Shown: positions 52,701 through 62,009, counted from the stretch's first letter. The stretch: DNA of 64,000 bases from Sinorhizobium fredii NGR234 (GCF_000018545.1 NC_012587.1:186001-250000), one strand, 5' to 3'. Numbers and translations are program-made. Notes: generated from the sequence alone by a model not told the origin.

Positions 52701-55700
52701 AGTGCGATACCGCGGCGCGCTTGCCGATCGGGAACTCCGCCGTCTGGCTGCGTTCGAACCAGCCTTCGGAGAGGCCCAAGGCGAAGTCACTGAAGATCGA
52801 CGGGGCACTGACGGCAGCGACCAGGGCGCCGCTTTCCCGCAATGCCGACCGCAGCGCGGTGCGGATGCCGGCTTCCTCTTCGATCAGTTGGTACAGGTTG
52901 TCCGAGGCGCTGACGGCGAGGTCGAAGGGCCCGATCGCGGCGAATTCGCTCTTCTTCAGAATACGCACATGGGCGTCTTCTTCGAAGGCGATCTCGAGGT
53001 TGCGCTGGGCGTTGTCGCGCGGCTCGACGACGGAAAGGGTCGTTCCATGCCGGGCCGCCAGATCGGCCAAACGCCGCGTGAAGCCCGCCGAGACACTGCC
53101 CAACTCGACGATGCGCAGGCGAGCGCCTTCGACCTGTGCGGCCAAGGCGCGTTCGACCATGCCAAGGATCTGATCCATGCGCGAACGGCTCGCCACCGAA
53201 TGGACGGCCTGGTGATCGAGCGTCGCCTCGCTGATGAAGCCGGCGTTGAAGGCCGCGGCCTCTCCGCTGGCTGTTCCGGCGAGCAGGGTGGTGAGACGGC
53301 CCAGCGCTTCCGCATGGGCGTTGTTGATCAACACCGCTTCCACGGCGCGATCGGGACGTTCGCCGTAGAGCTCGCCAAGGATTTCCGCGACGGTCGGAAG
53401 CGTGAACTCCGGCGCGACTTTCCAATTGCCGTCCTGGTGTTCGCAGAGCCCGGCGTCCTCGAGCGCATAGAGGCAGTTCGTCAGGAAGCATTGAAACGCG
53501 AAATCGCCCGGCAAGCCATTGCCAGGGATCGTGCTCCTTCCGCGCGCCAGCTTGAGAGCGATCTCATGACAGGCGCGATAGATGGCCGCATTGAAGAGCA
53601 GCGTCGCATTGTCGACGCCGCTCTCGGCGTCGGCCGGTTCCGACAGCTTCGCCGGAACCGTCCCGGCAACCTTCGTGCCGGGCAGGATCACGTTGGACAG
53701 AACCGTCTCGTAGTGGAAGGACAACCCGTCGAGCGCCTTGTGCTTGCGCAGATAGGTCCGGCGGAAACGGCAATCGTCGAAATGCGCGATCGGCTCGCCG
53801 GCCGCATCGTAGAAGTGGAACCTTGCCTTGATCGAATTGGCGCTGACGCGCTCGATCTCGATCGTCGCCCGTGCAATCGGCCGGCCTGCATTGACGACGC
53901 GTACCGAACCGAAGCGGACCGGAATGTAAGGCGCGCCGCCCTTGTCGCCGGTGAAGCGGTCGAAGAGCGCCACCAGCCCGTGGAAGGTCGCGTCGACGGA
54001 GATTGGATGGAGCGCATAGCTGACGAACGGATGCCCTGATCCGGCGGGAGCCTTCAGCTCGACCTCGATCAGCCGATCCCCGTAGGCGACCGCCCTGGCC
54101 AGCAATTGGAAATGCGGGCCGTAGTCGAGCCCGAATTGCTTGGCCGTGTCATAGGCCTTCGCCGGCGTGACGATGCCTGACTTGGCCAGGCTGGAGATCG
54201 ACGCATGTCTTGTGTTTGCACGGGCTATCGGCTTGCGGCTTCTCGCCACCGCATGGACCGTCCAATCGTCCTCCGACAGGCGCTCGCGCGACCGGATCTC
54301 GATGTCGCCCGTCTCCGGCGACAGGATGGTCGACAGCTCCATGATCCGGCTGTCGCTGAGTTCGAGCGGCCGGACGATCTCTAGATTGGTGATCTCGACT
54401 TCGTCGCTGCCGTAATATTGCTGCGCAGCAGAGACGGCCACCTCGATGAAGCCGCTGCCCGGCAGGATCGCCTTGCCGTCGACGACGTGTTCGGCGAGAT
54501 CCGGGAAAAGATGCGCGTCGACATGGTTTTTCCAGCTGCCGCTGTTGGGGTCGCCGCGCCAGCCCGTAAGGCGGTAAGGCTTGCTGGAGCGACCGAAGAG
54601 GTCGGTCGCATCCGTGGTGGCCTGCGGACGAAGCTCGACCGGCTCGAACGGCAGGCTCGGCAGTTCGATGAGGGCGTCGCGCTTGCCGTAGACGCGGATC
54701 CGGTCGACCGCTGCGCCATGCGCGACGGCACGCGCCATCGATGCAGAGATCGGGTCCTGCCCTTTCTCCGCGGCATCGCGAAGCAAGGTCGCAACCACCA
54801 TTGCCGGAGCCGCCGCCTGCTTGATCGTCTCCTTGACATAGGAGGCCAGGATCGGCCGCGGAGAGATTTCGATGAACAACCGGCAGCCGAGCGCGAGCGC
54901 CGCGTCGGTGGCAGCCTGGAAGCGCACCGGCTCGCGGACGTTCTTCCACCAATAGTCCGGATCGAGCTCCGTGCCGTCGAGAGCGTCGCCGGTGACCGTC
55001 GAGAGATAGGTCAGTTCCGTCCGGCGCGGGGCGATATCGGGAATATCGGCAAGAAACGCCTCTTTCGCCTGGTCGATGATCGGATGGTGGAACGGGTAGT
55101 TGATGTCGAGGATCTGAACCGGGATCTTCGCCTTGCGGGCGGCGTCGCGGAAGGCGGTGACCTCATGCGCCGGCCCGGAAATCGTCACCGAATTATGCGC
55201 ATTCACGGCTGCGACGCAGACTTCGTCGAGGCCGCGCGCCTCGGCGAAGGCGGCCGCCGCCTCCTCGCCGAGCATCACGGCCGCCATCGTACCCTGGCCC
55301 GCCAAGAGGTCCTGGTGCAACGAGCGCTTGGCGACGATCGACACGGCGTCGACCAGCGTCAGCGCGCCGGCCGCATAGGCTGCGGCGATCTCGCCGACCG
55401 AATGACCGAACACGGCGGCCGGCTTGACGCCCATCGCCACGAGCGAGTCGGAAAGTGCGGCCTGGATCGCGAACAGCAGCGGCTGGGCGATCTTGGTGTC
55501 GGCGAGCTTCTTGTCCAGTTCCGGATCGGTCAAGAGATCCTTGAGATCGATATCGGAGTGGAACTTGAAGAGCGCGCTGATGGAGGTGAAGGACTGCCGG
55601 AAGTGCAGGTTTTCGCGGAACGCGTCGACGCCCATGCCGGCCCATTGCGAGCCGTTGCCGGAGAAGACGAAGGCGACCTGCGCATTCTTGACCGGCGCCT

Positions 55701-57249
55701 CGCCGACTTCGCCGATATCCGACCCCGGCTTGTCGAGGTGGCTGGCGATCGCCCGGACGATGTCTTCGGGATGATCGCTACGCGCTGCAAAGCGGTGGCG
55801 CATATGGGTGCGGTTCGCGCCAGAGGCGGCGATGATGGCGCGCGCCTCTTCCTTGGAAGCGTTCGCGAACGATGCCTTGTAGTCCTTGAGCAGGTTTTCG
55901 AGGCTCGACTGCGTATGGGCGCTTGCGAGGAACACGTGTCCCGCCGATGTAGCCGGGGCCTTTTCCTGCGGGACCGGATCGGGATCGCTGATGACGACAT
56001 GCGCGTTGGCGCCGCCGAAGCCGAAGGAATTGATGCCGGCGAGCCGGGCGCGCTTGCCCTTCAGAAGTTCGATCGGATTCGCGGTGACGCGGACATTGAG
56101 GCCCTCGAAGTCGATATGCTCGTTCGGCGTGTCGAAGTGCAGCGAGGCCGGAAGGTAATTATGCTCGAGCGCCAGCACGGCCTTCATCATGCCGAACAGG
56201 CCCGAGGCCGGCTCGGTATGGCCGATATTCGACTTGATGGAGCCGATCGGTACCGGAGCCCGGCGCTTGGCGCCGATGACCGTGCCGATGGACCACACCT
56301 CCGCCGGGTCGCCGACCTTGGTGCCCGTGCCGTGACCTTCGACGAAGGCCACCTGGTTGGCATCGATGCCGTTGCCCTCGTAGATCGCCTTGAGCAGATT
56401 GGCCTGGGCTTCGCGCGAAGGCAGCGATATGCCGTTGGTGCGGCCGGCCGAATTGACGCCGGAGGCGACGATCCTCGCGTAGCTCCGGTCCTTTTCCCGA
56501 CGCGCCCGGTCCGAGCGCCGCAGCACGAAGACGACGCCGCCTTCCGCGCGGACATAGCCGGCGCCGTCATTGTCGTAGGCGCGGCAGAGCCCCTCCGGCG
56601 ACAGCATGCGCGCCTGGGCGAAGCCGACGAAAGGAAGTGGATGGGCGAGAATGTTGACGCCGCCGACGATCGCCGTGTCGATCTCGCCGGCATTGAGCGC
56701 CCGCATCGCCTGGTCGAGCGCAACCAGCGAGGAGGAACAGGCGGTATCGACGGTCATGCTCGGGCCGCTCAGGCCGAAGACGTGCGAAATGCGGTTGGAG
56801 ACGATCGAGAGCGTATTGCCCGTCATGAAATAGGGGCCGGCGGCAGCCGGGTCTTCGACCGTCAGGTTGGCGTGATCGAGGCTCGAGGCGCCGATATAGA
56901 CGCCGACATTCTCGCCGTGCAGCGACGCGACCGAGATATTTGCATCCTCGAGCGCGCGCCAGGCAAGCTGCAAGAGCACCCGCTGCTGCGGGTCCATGTA
57001 CATGGCTTCGCGCTGCGACATGCCGAATACGGCAGGGTCGAAATCGTAGATCGTCTCGAGAACACCGGCGGCGAACGAATAGGTCTTGCCCTGCGTTCCC
57101 ATCACCGGGTGCCAGAAGCGCGCCAAGTCCCAACGATCGCCCGGCACGCTGGACACGGTGCACATGCCTTGACGAAGAATTTTGAAGAGCGCCTGCGGCG
57201 ATTGCGCTCCAGGTGCCAGGCATGCACGCCCTATGATTTCAACAGTCAT
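49747..57249 (-). CDS. rkpA: RkpA, type I iterative polyketide/fatty acid synthase
   Basis: A 2500-residue multidomain enzyme, the largest gene in the window. Domains in order: ketosynthase with Cys171 (VDTACSSSL) and histidines in EGHGTGT and NIGHTEPASG; acyltransferase near 525-830 (GHSVGEIAAAYAAG, Ser about 618); dehydratase near 915-1190 (HVVDGKAILPGSG); a methyltransferase-like region near 1300-1640 that looks degenerate (RIVELGSVSAGFTRRLA); enoylreductase near 1790-2090 (LIHGAAGGVGLAALQ); ketoreductase near 2105-2300 (VVGGIGGFGLVAAN); ACP near 2390-2470 (EIGLDSLMAVEL). There is no thioesterase. It should make a reduced acyl chain held on the ACP. In S. meliloti this region was first described as several genes, rkpA-F. 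Confidence 0.95.
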   Translation of the reverse strand: MTVEIIGRACLAPGAQSPQALFKILRQGMCTVSSVPGDRWDLARFWHPVMGTQGKTYSFAAGVLETIYDFDPAVFGMSQREAMYMDPQQRVLLQLAWRALEDANISVASLHGENVGVYIGASSLDHANLTVEDPAAAGPYFMTGNTLSIVSNRISHVFGLSGPSMTVDTACSSSLVALDQAMRALNAGEIDTAIVGGVNILAHPLPFVGFAQARMLSPEGLCRAYDNDGAGYVRAEGGVVFVLRRSDRARREKDRSYARIVASGVNSAGRTNGISLPSREAQANLLKAIYEGNGIDANQVAFVEGHGTGTKVGDPAEVWSIGTVIGAKRRAPVPIGSIKSNIGHTEPASGLFGMMKAVLALEHNYLPASLHFDTPNEHIDFEGLNVRVTANPIELLKGKRARLAGINSFGFGGANAHVVISDPDPVPQEKAPATSAGHVFLASAHTQSSLENLLKDYKASFANASKEEARAIIAASGANRTHMRHRFAARSDHPEDIVRAIASHLDKPGSDIGEVGEAPVKNAQVAFVFSGNGSQWAGMGVDAFRENLHFRQSFTSISALFKFHSDIDLKDLLTDPELDKKLADTKIAQPLLFAIQAALSDSLVAMGVKPAAVFGHSVGEIAAAYAAGALTLVDAVSIVAKRSLHQDLLAGQGTMAAVMLGEEAAAAFAEARGLDEVCVAAVNAHNSVTISGPAHEVTAFRDAARKAKIPVQILDINYPFHHPIIDQAKEAFLADIPDIAPRRTELTYLSTVTGDALDGTELDPDYWWKNVREPVRFQAATDAALALGCRLFIEISPRPILASYVKETIKQAAAPAMVVATLLRDAAEKGQDPISASMARAVAHGAAVDRIRVYGKRDALIELPSLPFEPVELRPQATTDATDLFGRSSKPYRLTGWRGDPNSGSWKNHVDAHLFPDLAEHVVDGKAILPGSGFIEVAVSAAQQYYGSDEVEITNLEIVRPLELSDSRIMELSTILSPETGDIEIRSRERLSEDDWTVHAVARSRKPIARANTRHASISSLAKSGIVTPAKAYDTAKQFGLDYGPHFQLLARAVAYGDRLIEVELKAPAGSGHPFVSYALHPISVDATFHGLVALFDRFTGDKGGAPYIPVRFGSVRVVNAGRPIARATIEIERVSANSIKARFHFYDAAGEPIAHFDDCRFRRTYLRKHKALDGLSFHYETVLSNVILPGTKVAGTVPAKLSEPADAESGVDNATLLFNAAIYRACHEIALKLARGRSTIPGNGLPGDFAFQCFLTNCLYALEDAGLCEHQDGNWKVAPEFTLPTVAEILGELYGERPDRAVEAVLINNAHAEALGRLTTLLAGTASGEAAAFNAGFISEATLDHQAVHSVASRSRMDQILGMVERALAAQVEGARLRIVELGSVSAGFTRRLADLAARHGTTLSVVEPRDNAQRNLEIAFEEDAHVRILKKSEFAAIGPFDLAVSASDNLYQLIEEEAGIRTALRSALRESGALVAAVSAPSIFSDFALGLSEGWFERSQTAEFPIGKRAAVSHWQKCLAELELADVSVSDCECPHGNAILIEARGTAVAAGPLASAAGGIPYLLVETGVRGSSAAAGAIPVAVSGDMVADIDLLGTALDGFGEKPVRAVFLSATTDHVGDGDSALLQTQVLALSAFAETLKQRVANAELVGEARPRLVLVAPGGAPVSESASSGVNSGLWTFVRVLQNEYEFLDVHSLDLADQTASREEMLASALPLLTIEGSNREWLLDRATGLISEIRAVSGPAAKSEGKISAFSAATIRQRVSSQVSSITWEETDVPRAGPGEIVVSVAATGLNFRDVMWAMGLLPEEALEDGFAGATIGMELSGHVVEVGEGVDDLAIGDAVMAIASAAFSTHAVVSRAGVAKLPQTISPVAAATLPVAFLTAYYAMVELGRIRSGETILIHGAAGGVGLAALQVAKLKGAKVIATAGTREKRRFLTMLGADHVFDSRSLGFVNDVRSVTGGEGVDLVLNSLFAEAMEQSLALVKPFGRFLELGKRDYYADSKIGLRPFRRNVSYFGIDADQLLVNQPELTKQIFMEIGELFDQGRLTPLPYRAFDFDEIGNAFRLMQNAGHIGKIVVLPPVAGKHEIAAKPRRGMKVDPDGMHLVVGGIGGFGLVAANWLVEKGARNIALCSRRGQPDTATSAMVERWKKAGVAASLHACDVTDATAVEALLATLRGQAPLRSIVHAAMVLDDALISNLTRERNRPVIDVKAKGAAILDRLTRQDTLDNFILFSSATTLVGNPGQANYVAANGYLEGLARTRRAAGLAGLAVGFGAIADAGYLTQNADVNDLLAKRIGKTALKAHMALDMVESHIAADPGSIDAAVVMISEIDWGAARNLPVTRNALFEVILRSADQHASGTEGTKMDLVAMIEGKAPQEAEDILFDLVAGEIAAILRVAKDTVTRGKILKEIGLDSLMAVELGISFQQNTGFDMPLSGVADNTTVGDVARKLYEKVSKRDQSDDGEAGDDKLVTELTQRHVGAAKEKALSQ

Positions 57250-57652
57250 GTATGATCGAACGCTCTAGAACTGCGTTAAAATTGCCCTAGCCAATTGCAA
57301 CGTCAAACGAAAATTGCAACCGGCGATACATTTGCTGGGTGGTTTTCCCCTTTTTTATCCCCCCTGCTGCATTAGGGAGCTTTTAACTCATAGGGCCTAG
57401 CTTTCAACCCCAAAGGACTAGATAAACGGCCTGCAATCCCCGTCCAATACAATTACGGCGACAGCTCGTAACCGATTTCGACGGCGGTATGGCCGGAAAG
57501 GCGCAGTTCCGAATATTTTGGCTCGCTTGTCGGCGGGTGGCTTGTTGTGGGACGGCGATTGTGCTTTTCAGGGACCGGCGGATTCCTGCCGGGTAGGATG
57601 CGGCGCAGATGTTTGAATGGAATCATCGCTGTGCCGAATACGGAGTGAAGTA
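57250..57652. other. Divergent promoter region between rkpA and rkpU
   Basis: A 403-bp gene-free interval with AT-richer patches (57270-57430), for example ACATTTGCTGGGTGGTTTTCC and a run of Ts near 57350. It must carry the promoters for the rkpA operon (minus) and rkpU (plus). I could not assign a particular -35/-10 pair or an operator. A minus frame at 57453-57731 overlaps the rkpU start and is not convincing. Confidence 0.55.
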
Positions 57653-58840
57653 GTGAAACGAGTGACTGCCCTTCTGCTTTGTACCGCGCTAGCGGGGTGT
57701 CAGGCTGTACCGGGCGAGGGGCCTCTGACAAGCGATATCGTCGCAGAAGCCGGCCAATCGGGATCGCAGATCGGCAGGAAGAATGCCACCGTTTTCGACA
57801 TCATCGATATTGACGGCCAGTCCGCGCGGCTCGTTTCCGAATATGTGGCGACGACGCTGAGCCGCCGCTTCGGCATTGGCGGCGGGGTCGGCCAGGTGGT
57901 GATCGGCGTCGGCGACCAGCTGAAGGTCACCATTTTCGAGGCCGGCAGCGACGGCCTGTTTTCCACAACGGAATCGAAGCAGACCAGCATCGACCTCGTT
58001 GTCCAGCCGGATGGCAAGGCGGCGATCCCCTATGTCGGCTCCGTCCGCTTCGCCGGCTTGACGCTGGAACAGGCGCGCCAGGCAATCCTCGACGCGCTGA
58101 AGCAGAAGGCCGTCGAGCCGGATGTCATCGTCACCTCGACGTCGACCGCTTCGCGCATCGTCACCGTCTCCGGTGCCGTCGGCCGGCCGTCGGTGGTGCC
58201 GCTCAATCTTGTCAGCGAAACGATCAACGAGGTCATCGCCAAGGCCGGCGGTCCCTCGGCGCAGCCCTACGAGACCTATGTCACGCTGGTGCGCGGCAAG
58301 AAGACCGGCACGGTTCTGCTGAAGTCGATCATCGAGAGCCCGTCGGAAAACATCCATGTCAAGCAGGGCGACCAGATCTTCGTCACCCGCGATCCGCGCA
58401 CCTTTACGATTCTCGGCCAGGTGCGCGCCAACCAGCGCGTCGAGTTCGGCGCCAACGACCTGAATCTCCTCGAAGCCGTGGCGCTCGCCGGCGGCGGGGC
58501 GGATCGCACCATCGACGCGAAGGGCTATTTCGTCTTCCGCTACGAGGAGCCGGACATCGTCATGAGCCTGCTCGGCCGGGAGCGCTTCAATACCATGTTG
58601 AGCAAGGGCATGCAGCCCGACAGGGTCGGTCGCTACCCGATCGTCTACCGCTTCAACATGACGAACCCGGACAGCCTGATCGTCGGACAGACCTTCCCGA
58701 TCAAGAACCGCGACGTGATCTACGCCTCGCGCCATCCCTCGGTCGACATCACGAAATTCATGGATTTCATCGCCCGGCCGATCGGCATCGCGAATTCCGG
58801 CGTCAACATCGCCGACAATCTCGACGATCTCAACAATTAA
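57653..58840 (+). CDS. rkpU: RkpU, polysaccharide export (Wza/KpsD-like) outer-membrane lipoprotein
   Basis: A 395-residue protein. I start it at GTG 57653, preceded by GGAGTGAAGTA, because this places a lipobox directly after a short signal peptide (VKRVTALLLCTALAGC). The mature protein has the polysaccharide export domain (VVIGVGDQLKVTIFEAGSDG, GKAAIPYVGSVRFAGLTLEQAR) and SLBB-type repeats (VTVSGAVGRPSVVPL; FTILGQVRANQRVEFGAND). It should form the outer-membrane channel for K-antigen. It is divergent from rkpA, as in other Sinorhizobium rkp-1 regions. Confidence 0.92.
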   Translation: MKRVTALLLCTALAGCQAVPGEGPLTSDIVAEAGQSGSQIGRKNATVFDIIDIDGQSARLVSEYVATTLSRRFGIGGGVGQVVIGVGDQLKVTIFEAGSDGLFSTTESKQTSIDLVVQPDGKAAIPYVGSVRFAGLTLEQARQAILDALKQKAVEPDVIVTSTSTASRIVTVSGAVGRPSVVPLNLVSETINEVIAKAGGPSAQPYETYVTLVRGKKTGTVLLKSIIESPSENIHVKQGDQIFVTRDPRTFTILGQVRANQRVEFGANDLNLLEAVALAGGGADRTIDAKGYFVFRYEEPDIVMSLLGRERFNTMLSKGMQPDRVGRYPIVYRFNMTNPDSLIVGQTFPIKNRDVIYASRHPSVDITKFMDFIARPIGIANSGVNIADNLDDLNN

Positions 58841-59077
58841 CGATCAGATGGGGAGTCACATCCCCACGGGCCACGCTTCTGCGAACGGAGCCGCGCCCGT
58901 CCACGCCGCGCGCCAACATCTTCGAATCGATCGCCTTTATGGGCTTGCATCCAATCGCGCCGGAGCGGTACCGGCCGGCGAACATGCTTGCCGCCTCGCG
59001 CGTTCTGTGATTGATCTTGCAGGATTAAATCGATTTGCCGGCCGCCCAAAGCCGGTCGGCGGTCGCGAGGAGTGGCC

Positions 59078-59677
59078 ATGGCTGAAGATGCCCTGATCGT
59101 CATCGACATGCAGAACGATTTCTGCCCGGGCGGAGCGCTTGCCGTTGCGGGCGGCGACGAAATCGTGCCGGTCGTCAACAGTTTGATCGAAAAGGCCAAG
59201 CACGTCATCCTGACGCAGGACTGGCACCCGGCCGGGCATTCGAGCTTCGCGTCGAGCCACCCCGGCAAGGCGCCCTTTCAGACGGTGACGATGCCCTATG
59301 GCGAACAGACGCTCTGGCCCGATCACTGCGTCCAGGGCAGTCCAGGCGCCGATTTTCATCCCGCTTTGCGCTGGACGACGGCGGAGCTGGTCATCCGCAA
59401 GGGGTTCCGCACCGGGATCGACAGCTATTCCGCCTTCTTCGAAAACGATCACCGCACCCCGACCGGGCTGGCCGGCTACCTGCGCGAGCGCGGCATCTCC
59501 AAAGTGTCGCTCTGCGGCCTCGCGACCGATTTCTGCGTCGCCTTCTCGGCGCTCGATGCGGTTGCGGAGGGATTTTCGACTTCCGTCGTGCTCGACGCCT
59601 GTCGCGGCATCGATCTGAACGGATCGCTTGCCGCGATGACCCGGCGCATGCGTGATGCGGGCGTTGAACTGATCTAG
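59078..59677 (+). CDS. pncA: Nicotinamidase
   Basis: A 199-residue isochorismatase-fold enzyme from ATG 59078 after GAGGAG. The triad is Asp10 (ALIVIDMQNDF), Lys108 (LVIRKGF) and Cys153 (LCGLATDFCV). The metal-binding DWHPAGHSSF is present. It deamidates nicotinamide to nicotinic acid in NAD salvage. The pncB gene follows 65 bp downstream and uses its product. Confidence 0.95.
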   Translation: MAEDALIVIDMQNDFCPGGALAVAGGDEIVPVVNSLIEKAKHVILTQDWHPAGHSSFASSHPGKAPFQTVTMPYGEQTLWPDHCVQGSPGADFHPALRWTTAELVIRKGFRTGIDSYSAFFENDHRTPTGLAGYLRERGISKVSLCGLATDFCVAFSALDAVAEGFSTSVVLDACRGIDLNGSLAAMTRRMRDAGVELI

Positions 59678-59742
59678 CCGCCGGAGCAGGATCAATCGAT
59701 CGCCGCGGCCCCGTTGGTGATCCAGAAGGAGCGTAGTCCGAG

Positions 59743-61047
59743 ATGCCAAAGACCGATATTGCGCGGCGGGTCTATAACCATACCTGGAAGCTCGATCCGA
59801 TCATCCGTAGTCTGTTGGATACGGATTTCTACAAGCTGCTGATGCTGCAGATGATCTGGCAGCTCTATCCGGACGTCGACGCGACCTTCTCGCTGATCAA
59901 CCGCACCAAGACCGTGCGCCTCGCCGAGGAGATCGACGAACAGGAACTGCGCGACCAGCTCGACCACGCCCGCACCCTGCGGTTTAGCAAGAAGGAGATG
60001 ATCTGGCTCGCCGGTAACACGTTCTACGGCCGCAAGCAGATCTTCTCGCCGGAATTCCTTTCCTGGCTCGCCAGGTTCCGGCTGCCCGAATACGAGCTGT
60101 CGCGCCGCGACGGTCAGTTCGAACTGACCTTCCGCGGCCGCTGGGTCGAGACGACCATGTGGGAGATCCCGGCGCTGGCGATCATCAACGAGCTGCGCTC
60201 GCGTGCCGCGATGAAGGGCCTCGGCCCCTTCACGCTCGACGTGCTCTATGCGCGCGCCAAGGCGAAGATGTGGTCGAAGGTCGAGCAGTTGCGGCAGTAT
60301 CCGAACCTGCGCATCTCCGACTTCGGCACCCGCCGCCGGCACAGCTTCCTGTGGCAGCGCTGGTGCGTCGAGGCGCTGAAGGAAGGCATCGGCGCCTCTT
60401 TCTCGGGTTCGAGCAACGTGCTTCTCGCCATGGACAACGATCTGGAGGCGCTCGGCACCAACGCCCACGAACTGCCGATGGTGGCCGCCGCACTCGCCCG
60501 AAACGACAAGGAACTTGCTGCCGCCCCCTATAAGGTCCTGCAGGACTGGAACCAGCTCTATGGCGGAAATCTGCTGATCGTCCTGCCGGATTCGTTTGGC
60601 ACCGCCGCCTTCCTGCGCAATGCCCCGGACTGGGTGGCGGACTGGACCGGCTTCCGGCCGGACAGCGCCCCGCCGGTCGAGGGCGGCGAGAAGATCCTCG
60701 CCTGGTGGAAGAAGAAGGGCCGCGACCCGCGCGACAAGCTGTTGATCTTCTCCGACGGCCTGGATGTCGATACGATCATCAAGACCTATCGCCACTTCGA
60801 GGGCCGCGTCCGCATGAGCTTCGGCTGGGGTACCAACCTGACCAACGATTTCGCCGGCTGCGCGCCGACCGAGATCGGCGGCCTCAACCCGATTTCGATC
60901 GTCTGCAAGGTCAGCGAAGCCAACGGCCGCCCGGCCGTCAAGCTGTCGGACAATCCGCGCAAGGCGACCGGCGACCCCGCCGAAGTTGAGCGCTACTTGA
61001 AGTTCTTCGGAACGGAGGATTTCGTCGAGCAGACCGTCCGGGTGTGA
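59743..61047 (+). CDS. pncB: Nicotinate phosphoribosyltransferase
   Basis: A 434-residue enzyme of full length. [24 protein letters not shown] at the N terminus, the phosphohistidine loop [34 protein letters not shown] and [11 protein letters not shown] are diagnostic. It makes nicotinate mononucleotide from nicotinate and PRPP with ATP hydrolysis. It lies 65 bp after pncA, so the two form a salvage operon. Confidence 0.96.
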   Translation: MPKTDIARRVYNHTWKLDPIIRSLLDTDFYKLLMLQMIWQLYPDVDATFSLINRTKTVRLAEEIDEQELRDQLDHARTLRFSKKEMIWLAGNTFYGRKQIFSPEFLSWLARFRLPEYELSRRDGQFELTFRGRWVETTMWEIPALAIINELRSRAAMKGLGPFTLDVLYARAKAKMWSKVEQLRQYPNLRISDFGTRRRHSFLWQRWCVEALKEGIGASFSGSSNVLLAMDNDLEALGTNAHELPMVAAALARNDKELAAAPYKVLQDWNQLYGGNLLIVLPDSFGTAAFLRNAPDWVADWTGFRPDSAPPVEGGEKILAWWKKKGRDPRDKLLIFSDGLDVDTIIKTYRHFEGRVRMSFGWGTNLTNDFAGCAPTEIGGLNPISIVCKVSEANGRPAVKLSDNPRKATGDPAEVERYLKFFGTEDFVEQTVRV

Positions 61048-61079
61048 GAGCTCGTCTCCTGCGTGGCCCCAAAAAAAGA

Positions 61080-61097
61080 AACCGGCCGGGGCCGGTT
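61080..61097 (+). terminator. Weak terminator-like hairpin after pncB
   Basis: AACCGGCC (61080-61087) pairs with GGCCGGTT (61090-61097) 33 bp after the pncB stop. An A-run lies on its 5' side (61071-61077), which would be a U-tract only for transcripts from the right. On the plus strand there is no U-tract. The remaining gap to 61324 is AT-rich in places and shows nothing else. Confidence 0.35.
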
Positions 61098-61324
61098 GAA
61101 AGAAAGGGGAATTGCGATTGTCCACCATCGCACCATCAAACTAACGGTTGAACATTAAACTTCCGTTGCCATCGGCCGCGCTGCCGAAGCCGACGCTCGC
61201 GGCGATCAAAAAACGGCGCTGGATGGCGCAATTATATGACTTATTGGGGTCCCTCACTATTTTCTTGTATTTCCCCCGAAATCCCCCATGATGCCCGCAT
61301 TGAGGTACACCTTGGGAGGGGTTC

Positions 61325-61537
61325 GTGCGTCAAGCCTATTCACCCGATGATGTCGATGTCATGCGCGGAGCACTGGATGTCTGGTGCGCCTTGCACAATG
61401 TCGGCAAGGATGGAGCAGAGGCCGACAGGGCCGCTCGGCGCATCCTCGACCTGATGGACCGGAAGAAGTGCTCCGCCGACGAGCTTCTCGCTCAGCTCGG
61501 AGACTTCAGACCGGAACCGCGCCAGCGGGCTTTCTGA
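61325..61537 (+). CDS. Small hypothetical protein (70 aa)
   Basis: A GTG at 61325 is preceded by TTGGGAGGGGTTC, a strong ribosome-binding site. The 70-residue product (MRQAYSPDDVDVMRGALDVW, then CALHNVGKDGAEADRAARRI...) is predicted helical, with a C-terminal DLMDRKKCSADELLAQLGDF helix. No family with known function is recognised. It stands alone between pncB and the small membrane-protein gene. Confidence 0.6.
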   Translation: MRQAYSPDDVDVMRGALDVWCALHNVGKDGAEADRAARRILDLMDRKKCSADELLAQLGDFRPEPRQRAF

Positions 61538-61662
61538 AATCAAGCGACAACCTCGTTCGACGTCCTGAGCGGCTGTCCGTGTCAACGGGCTTCCGTGTGG
61601 ACGGGGATGGGCGCTTGCCTACTCGGCCGGCCGGGTCGACGCATAGCGTCGGCGCTCGACGG

Positions 61663-61809
61663 TTACCGCGGTATCGACGAGGTGATCTCTCCGGACACGG
61701 CGGCGTTCGCCTGCGTCCTGTGCTGGGACAGGGCGACGTGGAGGATTCCGGATACCGCGATCGACACGACGAGAACGGCGATAGTCGCGCCGAGACCCGA
61801 TTTGATCAT
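61663..61809 (-). CDS. Candidate 48-residue single-pass membrane protein
   Basis: A short minus-strand ORF from ATG 61809 to TAA 61663, preceded by TTGGAGGACATGGG, a strong ribosome-binding site with 7-nt spacing. The product begins MIKSGLGATIAVLVVSIAVS and continues GILHVALSQHRTQ, then a polar tail ending SSIPR. This gives one transmembrane helix with a short exposed tail. No family recognised. It is divergent from the penicillin-binding protein gene. Confidence 0.5.
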   Translation of the reverse strand: MIKSGLGATIAVLVVSIAVSGILHVALSQHRTQANAAVSGEITSSIPR

Positions 61810-62009
61810 CCCATGTCCTCCAAGAAAGCCTGATTTGCCGCTCCTGCTGAAAAAGCGTGAGATGGAGTTATTCCTGTGGCGGCGATCGGGCTGTTCCCCG
61901 AGTAACGTCTATTATGGTTAATAATATCTTCGTGGGTTTCGCAGCCGGCCTGTGGACAATGATGCTGTGCCACCATGTTTTGGACATGTTTCTGGCAACC
62001 ACTCGCCGG

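Noticed and set aside
54418..57255. A 945-residue plus-strand open frame opposite the rkpA ketosynthase/acyltransferase region
   Set aside because: Antisense shadow; the minus strand has intact PKS motifs and the plus product has no recognisable fold.
57453..57731. A 92-residue minus-strand frame across the rkpU start
   Set aside because: No ribosome-binding site, low-complexity proline-rich product, and it overlaps the rkpU signal peptide region.
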